DNA of 64,000 bases. Source: JAEVLT01 sp964484065 (lineage in GTDB: Bacteria; Bacillota; Bacilli; Bacillales; Cytobacillaceae). The notes under the pieces were generated by a model. The model ran no database searches, was not told where the DNA came from, and saw nothing but the letters and a program-made list of their open reading frames with translations. Shown piece after piece: positions 34,334 to 43,040 of the stretch; position 1 is the stretch's first letter, and every line of letters begins with the position of its first letter. The stretch covers positions 1-64,000 of the forward strand of contig CAZAEW010000009.1 in assembly GCA_964484065.1 (NCBI GenBank), read 5' to 3'. Made by a program: the position numbers and the translations under genes.

Positions 34334-36395
34334 ATTCCCCTTTTCCATGTCCTTTCCCTTTTCCCGGTTTTTCCCCGTTCCACTGCTTCTTCCATTTTCC
34401 GATCTGCTGATTCCATTTATCTTGCAGCTTCCTGGCTTCCTTTTGCAAAGTACCCGGAATATTCTCGAGACTTTTTTCAAGTTCAGCCTGCCGCTGTTTT
34501 TCAATAATGGTACCTATATGGGTTACGTGGAAACTGGCTGGTTTCGTATTCGCCAATGCTCCCTTCATCATGTCACGGAAGACAAATGCTGCGCCTTCAC
34601 TGCTTGTTGTTGTTAAATAGTGATCCTTATCTGTTTGATCGTACCCGACCCAAACGGCTCCCACTAATTGCGGTGTATAGCCTACAAACCACTGGTCCTT
34701 AACACCATTGATTCCCGGGATTGGTACCTGAGTGGAGCCCGTTTTTCCGGCCACTTCTCTTCCGGAGATTCGGGCCCCTTTGCCGGTCCCCTGTTCAACA
34801 ACCCCAAGAAGCATCGTTGTCATTTGATCCGTCACCGCTTTTGTCGTCACCTTTATTTTTTTCTCTTTCCATTCGGCAACGATTTTTCCGTCAGCATCAA
34901 CGATTTTTCTGATCGTATGGGCCGGTATGCGGACACCGTTGTTTGGAAATACAGAAAATGCTTCCGCCATATTGATGGGAGACACTCCTTTTTCCAAACC
35001 GCCCAGCGCAATGGATAAGCTGCGGTCGCCTTTTTCTAACGGAATGCCAAACTGTTTAATCGAAGAAATTCCTTTATCAATGCCCATTTTATTTAGCAGC
35101 CACACGGCCGGTACATTTTTCGATTCCATTACCGCCTGATACATCGGAACTTCGCCTTCATACTGATGATCATAGTTGGTCGGCTGATAATTGCCGAATG
35201 TCATCGGTTCATCCTGAAGCATATCCGTTATTTTCCATCCTTGTTCCAAGGCCGGAGTGTAAACTGCAATCGGTTTAAAGGAAGATCCGGGCTGTGCTTT
35301 CAGCTGTGATGCACGGTTGTATCCTCTAAACACATGCTCTCCCCGCCCGCCAACAAGGGCGCGGATTCCGCCTGTTTTTGGAGCTACAATCACTCCCCCG
35401 CTTTGGACAAGCCGGTCTTTGCCTTTTGGAAACAGGCTGTCGTTTTGAAAGGTTTTTTCCGCGGCTAATTGCATGGCCGGATCAAGCTCGGTATAAATTT
35501 TATAACCTCCCGTTAAGAGATCATCCTGTGACAGCCCGTATTGATGAATGGCTTCATCAATGACTTGATCGACATAATAGGGGTATTTTTCCTGAAGCGG
35601 ATCGCCGCCTTTATCATTTAAGACAACCTTTTCATTTACCGCCTTTTCGTACTGCTTTTTGGTTATAAACCCTTGTTTTTTCATTTCACTTAAGACAAGA
35701 TTGCGCCTGGCTGTTGCTTTGTCCAAATGATTATAAGGATTCAGCGCGGACGGCGCTTTAATTAAGCCAGCTAACATCGCTGATTCGCTTATCGTTAAAT
35801 GATTTACCTCTTTGCCAAAATACTTCTCGGCGGCCCTTTTAATTCCCCAGGCACCATCGCCAAAATAAATTTGGTTTAAATACATTTGCAGAATTTCCGG
35901 CTTGGTATATTTCTTTTCAATTTGTCTTGCAATAAAGATTTCGTTCATTTTGCGTTTATAGGTCTTTTGCTGTGTCAGCAGAGCATTTTTCGCGAGCTGC
36001 TGGGTAATCGTACTTCCGCCTTCAACCGCCCCGCCAGCTTTGATATCCCGAAAAAGTGCCCTTGTGATCCCGATTAAATCAATCCCGTGATGCTCATAAA
36101 AGCGATGGTCCTCAATGGCGACAACAGCATTTTGCATATATTGGGGCACCTGTTTAATGGAAACCCCTTCGTTTTTATTTGCGGATACTTTGCTTGCAGC
36201 CTTTCCATTCACGTCATAAAAAATCGTGGCTTGCGGAAGCTCATCTTTTAGTGCCGATATATCCACACCGTTAGCAAAAGTAAGCATAAAACCCATAATT
36301 ACCAATACAATCAGCAAAATCGCCAAAATGATCAGCTGCTTCTTATGCCATTTTTTCATATTTTTAGACAATCTAAAATGTAAAAACTTTTTCAT
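34332..36395 (-). CDS. Class A penicillin-binding protein (transglycosylase/transpeptidase)
   Basis: Bifunctional cell-wall synthase, 687 residues from the ATG at 36395 (GGGGG upstream). An N-terminal membrane anchor (about 21-42) is followed by the GT51 glycosyltransferase (EDHRFYEHHG with the catalytic Glu; GGSTITQQLAKN), then the transpeptidase: SxxK in PGSSFKP, SKN in MESKNVPAV and KTG in VAGKTGST. The C-terminal tail is basic and Gly/Lys-rich. B. subtilis has pbpF next to hemE; here this gene is about 31 kb away, so it may be that gene relocated or a different class A PBP. I leave the symbol open. Confidence 0.93.
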   Translation of the reverse strand: MKKFLHFRLSKNMKKWHKKQLIILAILLIVLVIMGFMLTFANGVDISALKDELPQATIFYDVNGKAASKVSANKNEGVSIKQVPQYMQNAVVAIEDHRFYEHHGIDLIGITRALFRDIKAGGAVEGGSTITQQLAKNALLTQQKTYKRKMNEIFIARQIEKKYTKPEILQMYLNQIYFGDGAWGIKRAAEKYFGKEVNHLTISESAMLAGLIKAPSALNPYNHLDKATARRNLVLSEMKKQGFITKKQYEKAVNEKVVLNDKGGDPLQEKYPYYVDQVIDEAIHQYGLSQDDLLTGGYKIYTELDPAMQLAAEKTFQNDSLFPKGKDRLVQSGGVIVAPKTGGIRALVGGRGEHVFRGYNRASQLKAQPGSSFKPIAVYTPALEQGWKITDMLQDEPMTFGNYQPTNYDHQYEGEVPMYQAVMESKNVPAVWLLNKMGIDKGISSIKQFGIPLEKGDRSLSIALGGLEKGVSPINMAEAFSVFPNNGVRIPAHTIRKIVDADGKIVAEWKEKKIKVTTKAVTDQMTTMLLGVVEQGTGKGARISGREVAGKTGSTQVPIPGINGVKDQWFVGYTPQLVGAVWVGYDQTDKDHYLTTTSSEGAAFVFRDMMKGALANTKPASFHVTHIGTIIEKQRQAELEKSLENIPGTLQKEARKLQDKWNQQIGKWKKQWNGEKPGKGKGHGKGE

Positions 36396-36689
36396 TGCTG
36401 CCCCCAATACTCTTATCCAAGTGATCATCTTTAGCTTTTTTCCATTGGGAAAACAATAACCTTCTCTTAATTTCCTTTAACAAAAGAATACTTCGAATAA
36501 TTTCTCCTTTTTATAGGGGTGAATCGACCTCCTTTTTCTGGCATTCATCGAAAAACGGGGATCCTCTTCCTACGGGTTCCGTTTTGAGATACATGCAGAC
36601 CAATTTTCATATCAAAAAGCGTATGATTTCTAAGGTCAAATCACAATAAAAATCATCTTCAAAAACGCTGTTGAGAAATACAATCAGAA

Positions 36690-37425
36690 AATCTTCAGAC
36701 AGCGGATAGCTAGAAAATCACGGGTGTGTCCGAAGTCAGGCTATCTTCAGACAACCGATACCTAAATAATCATGGGCGTGTCTGAAGTCGAGTTATCTTC
36801 GGACAACCGATAGCTAAATATTCACGGGCGTGTCCGAAGTTGGGCTATCTTCAGACAACCGATAGCTAAATATTCACGGGCGTGTCCGAAGTCAGGTNNN
36901 NNNNNNNNNNNNNNNNNNNNNNNNNNNNNNNNNNNNNNNNNNNNNNNNNNNNNNNNNNNNNNNNNNNNNNNNNNNNNNNNNNNNNNNNNNNNNNNNNTCA
37001 GACAACCGATAGCTAAATATTCACGGGCGTGTCCGAAGTCAGGTTATCTTCGAACAACCGATAGCTAAATATTCACGGGTGTGTCCGAAGTCAGGCTATC
37101 TTCAGACAACCGATAGCTAAATATTCACGGGCGTGTCCGAAGTCAGGTTATCTTCGGACAACCGATAGCTAAATATTCACGATCGTGTCCGAAGTCGAGT
37201 CATCTTCGGACAACCGATAGCTAAATATTCACGGGCGTGTCCGAAGTTAGGTCATCTTCGGACAACCGATAGCTAAATATTCACGATCGTGTCCGAAGTC
37301 AGGCTATCTTCAGACAACCGATAGCTAAATATTCACGGGCGTGTCCGAAGTCAGGTTATCTTCGGACAACCGATAGCTAAATATTCACGGGCGTGTCCGA
37401 AGTTGGGCCATCTTCAACTTCCATA
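36690..37425. repeat. 52-bp tandem hairpin array (at least 12 units, assembly gap inside)
   Basis: Units start every 52 bp: left arms near 36698, 36750, 36802, 36854, then after the gap 37001, 37053, 37105, 37157, 37209, 37261, 37313 and 37365. Each unit is CTTCGGACA, a 25-nt loop, TGTCCGAAG and a 9-nt linker (TCAGGTTAT), so each folds as a hairpin. Variation is low and mostly in the arm (CTTCAGACA) or the linker. The flanking parts of the 1265-nt gene-free region (36396-36689 and 37426-37660) hold nothing I recognise. It is not CRISPR, because there are no unique spacers. Confidence 0.95.
36898..36997. other. Assembly gap (100 N) inside the tandem array
   Basis: Exactly 100 N. The 52-bp register does not continue across it (36854 to 37001 is 147 nt, not a multiple of 52), so the length is a placeholder and the true array is of unknown size. 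Confidence 0.95.
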
Positions 37426-37660
37426 CCTCAATTCATAGTTTATTTAGCACCCACTTTCATACGCACATTCCACTGTACAACAAGTATTGTCACACCCTAA
37501 AGCTTTATGTGAATTTTAAGTAGTATTTTATAAAAACTACTTAAAACGATAATATATCAACAAAAATGAAAGCGTGAATTCCGATGTGAATTCACGCTAA
37601 AAAATTATTGTCATTTACCTTTTTGCACCTCGTATCGGAACCCGTTATCCTCTTCCCCGC

Positions 37661-38131
37661 TTATTTTTCATTACCCTTATTTTTTTTAGTTAGTTCCTTA
37701 AAGCGCATTCTTGAAACAGCTTCATCGAAACTGCTGAAGATTCGATAATTCTGTTCATCGACAATCCGGTAGTGTTTACTGATGATGTTTTGCTGCAGAA
37801 TATATCCGTTATTCTTGGCAAGCTGTTTCCAGCCGATCCGAACACCAAAGGTTTTCCGTTTCCGCACATCAATCCCTTCGCGGGCCACGGTCTCCAATAT
37901 CTCAAGCGGTTCATTTCCAAAGAGATATTGTACGGTCTCCGTTTCCCTGAATAACGCACAAACGGATACGACAGTTGCCCAGCTCGCAAGGACTCTTCCT
38001 TTTTCGATTTGCACCAGGGTCTTCTTGGAAATTCCAACAACTTCAGCCATTTTATCCTGTGTATATCCAACTTCTGCCCGAATCAGCCGAAGCTTATCTG
38101 AAACGATCGCGATAATTTCATCCCTGTTCAC
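37661..38131 (-). CDS. XRE-family (HTH) transcriptional regulator
   Basis: 156-residue protein with an N-terminal Cro/C1-type helix-turn-helix (about 13-65: LRLIRAEVGYTQDKMAEVVG, then SKKTLVQIEKGRVLASW). The C-terminal part (about 90-150: GWKQLAKNNGYILQQNI, HYRIVDEQNYRIF) is a small unrecognised domain. I choose the GTG at 38131 after AAGGAAGGG. Upstream is the feo cluster on the same strand, downstream the hairpin array. Targets unknown. Confidence 0.8.
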   Translation of the reverse strand: MNRDEIIAIVSDKLRLIRAEVGYTQDKMAEVVGISKKTLVQIEKGRVLASWATVVSVCALFRETETVQYLFGNEPLEILETVAREGIDVRKRKTFGVRIGWKQLAKNNGYILQQNIISKHYRIVDEQNYRIFSSFDEAVSRMRFKELTKKNKGNEK

Positions 38132-38230
38132 CAAGAGCCCTTCCTTCAAATCCTTTTAGTGTCATTTTACTTAAACACCATTCCTTTTTAAAGGAAATCG
38201 AATAAAAAAAATCCAGTTTTATTAACAGAA

Positions 38231-38258
38231 AAACTGCTGTTGTTATTTACAGCAGTTT
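38231..38258 (-). terminator. feo operon terminator
   Basis: AAACTGCTGT and ACAGCAGTTT around an 8-nt loop, T-run on the minus strand; overlaps the stop of the last gene. Confidence 0.85.
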
Positions 38259-38412
38259 ACTCGTTTTTTGGCTGGCCTTCACATCCGCTTGAGCACCCGT
38301 CCCGAAGATCACAGGCAGCACACTTTCCTTTTTTTGATTTATTAATAAAACGGATGAATGCCCAGCCTGCATAACCAAAGATAATGGCACCAATCACAAT
38401 GTTGGCAATCAT
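38257..38412 (-). CDS. FeoB-associated Cys-rich membrane protein
   Basis: 51-residue protein with one N-terminal membrane helix (about 3-23) and a Cys-rich tail CAACDLRDGCSSGC. This is the FeoB-associated Cys-rich family, sometimes treated as FeoC-like. It directly follows feoB (21 nt) with GAGGT upstream of the ATG at 38412, so feoA-feoB-this gene form the operon. Probably assists Fe2+ transport or senses iron/redox state. Confidence 0.9.
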   Translation of the reverse strand: MIANIVIGAIIFGYAGWAFIRFINKSKKGKCAACDLRDGCSSGCEGQPKNE

Positions 38413-38433
38413 GAACATCTACCTCATTTCTCA

Positions 38434-40437
38434 TTAGACAAGCCCAATCAGTTTACCGCCTTGATAAATGACAAAGGATAATAAATAGGCAATCGCAAGG
38501 GCATAAAGGATTGAAAATGCAGTCCATTTCTTTGAACCAGTTTCTTTAAAAATGGTTGCCGCCGTCGCTAAGCATGGAATATACAGCAAGATAAAAACCA
38601 TGAAGCTATATGCCTCAAGCGGTGTATAATAATGTGAAAGCAGTCCTCCCAAGCTGGAACTTTTCGGAACAAAATAAATGATATTCATCGTAGAAATAAT
38701 TGATTCTTTTGCAAGAAAGCCTGTTATTAAAGAAGCTGCCGCCTGCCATGTACCGAATCCAATCGGTTTTAACAATGGCGAGAGTACGTTTCCGATAACA
38801 GCTAAAAAACTTTCATCCATATTCACCTTTAATCCATGCGGACCTGCATACGATAACAGCCAGATAAAAACCGATCCGGCAAAAATAAAAGTTCCTGCTT
38901 TGCGAAGAAACCCTTTTCCTTTATCCCAAGTACTCCTCCACAAAGATTGATACTGAGGCATACGATACGGTGGAAGTTCAATCACAAATAGGGAAGCTTC
39001 CGATTTTAATAATGTTGATGAAAAGATTTTGGCTAAAATAAGCGCGACAATGATCCCCAAAACATAAAGGCTTAAAACAATAAAGGCCTTATGAACGGCA
39101 AAAAACGCACCTACAAATAAGGCATAAACAGGCAGACGGGCTGAACATGACATTAATGGCGTTAATAAAATCGTTACTAACCTTTCCCGCGGTGTTTCAA
39201 TGGTTCTTGCTGCCATGATACCCGGAACATTGCAGCCAAATCCAATCATCATTGGAATAAATGCTTTTCCATTCAGGCCGACTGATTCCATTATCCGGTC
39301 CATTACAAGAGCAACACGCGCCATGTAACCGGAATCCTCCAGCAGCGAAATAAAGAAAAACAGAATGAAGATTTGCGGAATAAAAATAAGGACTCCGCCT
39401 ACACCGGCAATTAATCCCTTGATAATAAGGTCATGAATGAACGCTGAAGCATGTACCATGCTCAGCAGTTTTTCGGCTCCCATGGCAAGAGGGCCTGAAA
39501 TAAAGGAGTCCAGCGTATCCGATAGCGGCGTACCGAGCCAATCAAAGGTCAGCATAAACATCAGGTACATAAGCAGTAAAAAGATAGGCATCCCTAAATA
39601 TCGATTGGTAACAATACTGTCGATTTTATCCGTTAAGGGAACTTTCGCGTTACTTTTTCTGACTGCTTCCGAAACAATTTGTTCAATCGCTTCTTTCCTT
39701 TTTTGATATATATAACCGGCAAGTGTTTTACCATTCACTAGCAGATTAAGTTTGGCTTCCAATTCTGTCTGGATGTTGGCAAGCTTCTCCGGAATGACAA
39801 TTCCCAGCAAGTAATTTTTCACATATTCGTTTCCTTCCAGCCATTGAAGGGCAAGCCAGCGCGGCGAATGTTCCGTTTTTCCGTCAATTTCCGCTGAAAG
39901 AGTATCAATAGCCTCTTCAATCTCCAGGCCATAATAAACAAGATTCCTTCTTTGGCTTTGTCCCTTCTCCACTGAAATGACCTGGATCAGCTGCTCACAG
40001 CCTTTTCCGCTTCTGGCTACGACAGGTACAACCGGCACCCCTAAAGCCCGCGAAAACTTGTCAACATCAATATGGATCCCCCGATTTCGGGCAACATCGA
40101 TCATATTTAGGCCAATATATACCGGTCTTTCATATTCAAGTACTTGCAAGGTTAAATGCAAATTCCGCTCCAATTGTGAAGCATCAAGAATATTGAGCAG
40201 CTTATCTGCTGTCTCATTTAAAAAGAAAGAAGTAACAACTCCCTCATCTCTCGATAATGGATTAAGAGTATATACACCCGGCAGATCAATCAGTCTGCCA
40301 AGATTATTTTTAAAGACGCCTACCTTTTTTTCAACTGTAACTCCGCTCCAATTGCCAACGTATTCATAGGAACCCGTCAAATTATTGAACAATGAAGTTT
40401 TACCAGTATTGGGGTTGCCAATAAGAGCGATCTCCAT
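38434..40437 (-). CDS. feoB: FeoB, ferrous iron transporter
   Basis: GTPase-coupled Fe2+ importer, 667 residues. N-terminal G domain: G1 GNPNTGKTS (7-15), G3 DLPG (51-54), G4 NMID (111-114). The C-terminal membrane part carries the two gate regions, each followed by Cys-containing segments (GFGCNVPGIMAARTIETPRERL, cut here at motif ends GFGCNVPG and SCSARLPVYA). It starts immediately after the feoA stop. Iron control is indicated by Fur boxes upstream of feoA. Confidence 0.96.
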   Translation of the reverse strand: MEIALIGNPNTGKTSLFNNLTGSYEYVGNWSGVTVEKKVGVFKNNLGRLIDLPGVYTLNPLSRDEGVVTSFFLNETADKLLNILDASQLERNLHLTLQVLEYERPVYIGLNMIDVARNRGIHIDVDKFSRALGVPVVPVVARSGKGCEQLIQVISVEKGQSQRRNLVYYGLEIEEAIDTLSAEIDGKTEHSPRWLALQWLEGNEYVKNYLLGIVIPEKLANIQTELEAKLNLLVNGKTLAGYIYQKRKEAIEQIVSEAVRKSNAKVPLTDKIDSIVTNRYLGMPIFLLLMYLMFMLTFDWLGTPLSDTLDSFISGPLAMGAEKLLSMVHASAFIHDLIIKGLIAGVGGVLIFIPQIFILFFFISLLEDSGYMARVALVMDRIMESVGLNGKAFIPMMIGFGCNVPGIMAARTIETPRERLVTILLTPLMSCSARLPVYALFVGAFFAVHKAFIVLSLYVLGIIVALILAKIFSSTLLKSEASLFVIELPPYRMPQYQSLWRSTWDKGKGFLRKAGTFIFAGSVFIWLLSYAGPHGLKVNMDESFLAVIGNVLSPLLKPIGFGTWQAAASLITGFLAKESIISTMNIIYFVPKSSSLGGLLSHYYTPLEAYSFMVFILLYIPCLATAATIFKETGSKKWTAFSILYALAIAYLLSFVIYQGGKLIGLV

Positions 40438-40662
40438 TTATAACCTCTCCACTTCAATTTGATTTGCTTCTTTACGGCGTATACCGATACACTGTCCACA
40501 TGTTTCAATCATGATCGGACCGCCAAACGGCATTGCGCATTTTACACACACTTCGGAGCCTTCTGTCAAACCAAGGTCAAGAAGACGTCTTTGAACAAGA
40601 CGGCTGACATTCGATAAGTCAATGATTTTAGCTTTTTCTCCGGCTTTTAAGTCTCCAACCAT
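40438..40662 (-). CDS. feoA: FeoA, ferrous iron transport accessory protein
   Basis: 74-residue SH3-like cytosolic protein (core LVQRRLLDLGLTEGSEV and KCAMPFGGPIMIETCG), partner of FeoB. AAGGGTGG lies before the ATG at 40660-40662. Its stop abuts the feoB start. First gene of the Fur-regulated operon. Confidence 0.95.
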   Translation of the reverse strand: MVGDLKAGEKAKIIDLSNVSRLVQRRLLDLGLTEGSEVCVKCAMPFGGPIMIETCGQCIGIRRKEANQIEVERL

Positions 40663-40692
40663 GTTAATTCCACCCTTTATTGATATATTAAT

Positions 40693-40758
40693 TGAGAATG
40701 ATTATCTATTCCATGCATTCATTATACCATTCATTTCGGTAATTGAGAATGATTCTCT
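40693..40758 (-). promoter_or_regulatory. feoA promoter with two Fur boxes
   Basis: TGAGAATGATTATCT (40693-40707) and TGAGAATGATTCTCT (40744-40758) each closely match the 7-1-7 Fur box. Between and over them on the minus strand are -35 TTCTCA (40744-40749) and -10 TATAAT (40721-40726), 17 bp apart. Fur with Fe2+ would cover both sides of the promoter. The remaining roughly 280 nt to the histidine kinase at 41039 hold no clear gene. Confidence 0.92.
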
Positions 40759-41038
40759 TTTCTTATACAGATATTTTACATTAAATCCTGTCCATCTTCT
40801 CTACAATTTTGTTACAATACATTGAAATAATAAGTTTTTATTTCGAAGTAATTGGATTTTTTTGTCGGTTCATCCCTATTTATCCTGTCACAAATGGGGG
40901 ATTTTACCTATATAGGGCTAAACAGGGTATGTCCGTATTCCTGTGTTTTAATTTTTCCAATTATTAAAAGGAAATTTATTCTTGTCAGCGAATTATTTGT
41001 TTCATGTAGATTTTGTTATCTATAGGAGGACGCAAACC

Positions 41039-42175
41039 ATGCAAACGGGTTCGAAAACCGATTTAATTGAATTCATTGAAAAAAATAGAAATGATTTTTT
41101 GTCGGAATGGGGCAAGTCCATCATTATTACGGATGAAGACCCTTTTAAAGAAAAAATTTATCGGAACATGGAAGAATTTCTCAAATTAATTACAGAAGGT
41201 TTTACGGCTACAAATACGGAGCTTGTGAAAATGATTAACAAGCTTGCGATCCATATATCGGAAGAACGAGTAAAAGCGGAAATGAATATTGGAGATTTTG
41301 TTTACAATATTAATCTCGGCCGGACCATCATTTACAGCTACTTAAGTAAAATGGGCTTAACATGGAATGATCTGCAAGATTCAATTAACAAAGTCAACAA
41401 TATTTTTGACAAATTCCTTTATTATTCCATATCCCATTATGGAGAAGTTCAAAATAAAATTATCGATGAAAAAACAAAGCTGATTGACTCCACCCATCAG
41501 GACAGACTGACACTTCTCGGACAAATGACATCGAGCTTTATCCACGAATTTCGAAACCCGTTAACCTCTATTTTAGGATTCATCCAATTATTGAAGGCTG
41601 AACATCCCGGGATGAAATATTTGGACATCATATCCAGCGAATTGGATCAGCTTAACTTTAGGATTTCCCAATTTCTTCTTTTATCCAAAAAAGAATTAAT
41701 CGGAAAAGAAAAATCGATCTTCAGCCTCAATCAATTGATCGAGGAGGTCATTAACTTCCTTTACCCAAGCATTGTCGATGGAAAAGTAAAAGTGATCCAG
41801 GATTTATGTGCTGATGTTTTCCTTTTCGGGTATGCAGATGAAATCAGGCAGGTTTTTATCAATATCATCTTTAATGCCATTGATGTCCTAACCCATCAGC
41901 CAAACATCAATCCGATCGTGGAAATCACCAGTTACCAAGCTGATCCGGCATCGGTTAACATTGATATTTCAAATAATGGGCCAATGATTCCCGAAACATT
42001 GCGAAAAACCATTTTCGAACCATTTTTTACAACCAAAAAGCTGGGAACCGGCCTCGGATTATTTGTTTGTAAGGAAATTATTGAAAAACATAAGGGCAGA
42101 CTTTCATGTAATTCCAACCCGAAAAAGACAACCTTTACCTTCCAGCTGCCAACCTTTGATCCCCCTGCGGATTAA
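41039..42175 (+). CDS. Orphan soluble histidine kinase (HisK_N-type sensor domain)
   Basis: 378-residue cytosolic kinase without membrane segments. The N-terminal about 140 residues form an all-helical sensor of the HisK_N type seen in Bacillus kinases. HisKA follows with phospho-His169 in SFIHEFRNPLTSILGF, then HATPase_c: N-box IIFNAID with Asn279, SNNGPMIP and GTGLGLFVCKEI. AGGAGG is 9 nt before the ATG at 41039. No response regulator is adjacent, so it may feed Spo0F in the sporulation phosphorelay; that is inference from similar orphan kinases. Confidence 0.85.
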   Translation: MQTGSKTDLIEFIEKNRNDFLSEWGKSIIITDEDPFKEKIYRNMEEFLKLITEGFTATNTELVKMINKLAIHISEERVKAEMNIGDFVYNINLGRTIIYSYLSKMGLTWNDLQDSINKVNNIFDKFLYYSISHYGEVQNKIIDEKTKLIDSTHQDRLTLLGQMTSSFIHEFRNPLTSILGFIQLLKAEHPGMKYLDIISSELDQLNFRISQFLLLSKKELIGKEKSIFSLNQLIEEVINFLYPSIVDGKVKVIQDLCADVFLFGYADEIRQVFINIIFNAIDVLTHQPNINPIVEITSYQADPASVNIDISNNGPMIPETLRKTIFEPFFTTKKLGTGLGLFVCKEIIEKHKGRLSCNSNPKKTTFTFQLPTFDPPAD

Positions 42176-42207
42176 CCTATGCTCTCTAAAAAAGCATAGG
42201 TTTTTTA
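42174..42207 (+). terminator. Terminator after the histidine kinase
   Basis: AACCTATGCT - CTCTAAAAA - AGCATAGGTT followed by TTTTATTTT. Confidence 0.9.
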
Positions 42208-42284
42208 TTTTGGTCATCTTCCGTATACATATGGATCTTCATACATTGATATAGATCCAAAAAACTTTTCGGGAGAGTACGTAC

Positions 42285-42848
42285 ATGTTTTCTTTAAAAG
42301 TGGATGAAAACATTGAACTGAAACTATTTCAGCCCCATGATACCTCTAAACTCTATCGGCTTGTCTTGGAAAACCGTGAACATTTACGGGAATGGCTTCC
42401 GTGGGTGGACCAGATGATCTCTCCATCCTATTTTGAATCGGTTATCCCCCTCTGGCTACAGCAATTCGCAGAAGGCAGCGGATTAAATGCAGGTATTCGA
42501 TATAAAGGAAACCTTGTCGGATCCATTGCCCTGCAGCAAATTGATTGGCAGAACAGGCAAGCAAGCATCGGCTATTTCCTGTCTGAAAAAGCGGAAGGAT
42601 ACGGTATTATGACAAAAACGGTCAAGGCAATGCTCAACTGTGCTTTTAACGATTTTGAACTTAATCGGATTGAAGTCCGCTGCGGGGAAAAAAATAAAAA
42701 AAGCCGTGCTATTCCGGAACGGCTCAGGTTTACCATTGAAGGAAGAATCCGTGAAGGAGAACGGATCAATGGGCGTTATCATGATTTAATTCTCTACAGC
42801 ATGCTCGCTAAAGACTGGCAGCGGATATCTCAACAGAAAAGTTTTTGA
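42285..42848 (+). CDS. GNAT N-acetyltransferase (RimL/YdaF-like)
   Basis: 187-residue acetyltransferase of the ribosomal-protein-serine type. The N-terminal IELKLFQPHDTSKLYRLV is typical, and the acetyl-CoA region reads GYFLSEKAEGYGIMTKTV. The motif usually written N-KSRAIPERLGF has Arg instead of Gly (RLRF). GGGAGAG precedes the ATG. Substrate unknown; probably monocistronic with a terminator at 42894. Confidence 0.87.
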   Translation: MFSLKVDENIELKLFQPHDTSKLYRLVLENREHLREWLPWVDQMISPSYFESVIPLWLQQFAEGSGLNAGIRYKGNLVGSIALQQIDWQNRQASIGYFLSEKAEGYGIMTKTVKAMLNCAFNDFELNRIEVRCGEKNKKSRAIPERLRFTIEGRIREGERINGRYHDLILYSMLAKDWQRISQQKSF

Positions 42849-42893
42849 TTTTTACTTCTGTTAAGGATAAAATTAATTTCATAGAGAAACCTT

Positions 42894-42920
42894 GCCGCAC
42901 ACGGTTATGCGGCTCTTTTT
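42894..42920 (+). terminator. Terminator after the GNAT gene
   Basis: GCCGCA - 8 nt - TGCGGC followed by TCTTTTT. Confidence 0.8.
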
Positions 42921-42979
42921 CTTATTTGAACCGGATTATTCTTCCAAATTCCATTCAAGTAGGATATCGTTATAAAGGT

Positions 42980-43035
42980 TATAATGAAAATAGATAAAAT
43001 CCCCTGCGGAGGTGAGAACCTTACGGCTGTAAGGT
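42980..43035 (+). promoter_or_regulatory. Promoter -10 and ribosome-binding-site hairpin before CNNM paralogue 1
   Basis: TATAAT at 42980-42985 suggests a start near 42992. The leader then has GGAGGTG (43008-43014) and a hairpin ACCTTAC-GGCT-GTAAGGT (43018-43035) ending 5 nt before the ATG. The only correctly placed ribosome binding site (AAGGTG) is inside the 3' arm of the hairpin. The same GGAGGTG-4 nt-CCTTAC layout recurs before paralogue 2. Confidence 0.6.
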
Positions 43036-43040
43036 GCTAG

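Noticed and set aside
36690..37425. CRISPR array
   Set aside because: The whole 52-bp unit repeats without unique spacers, and no cas genes are present in the window.
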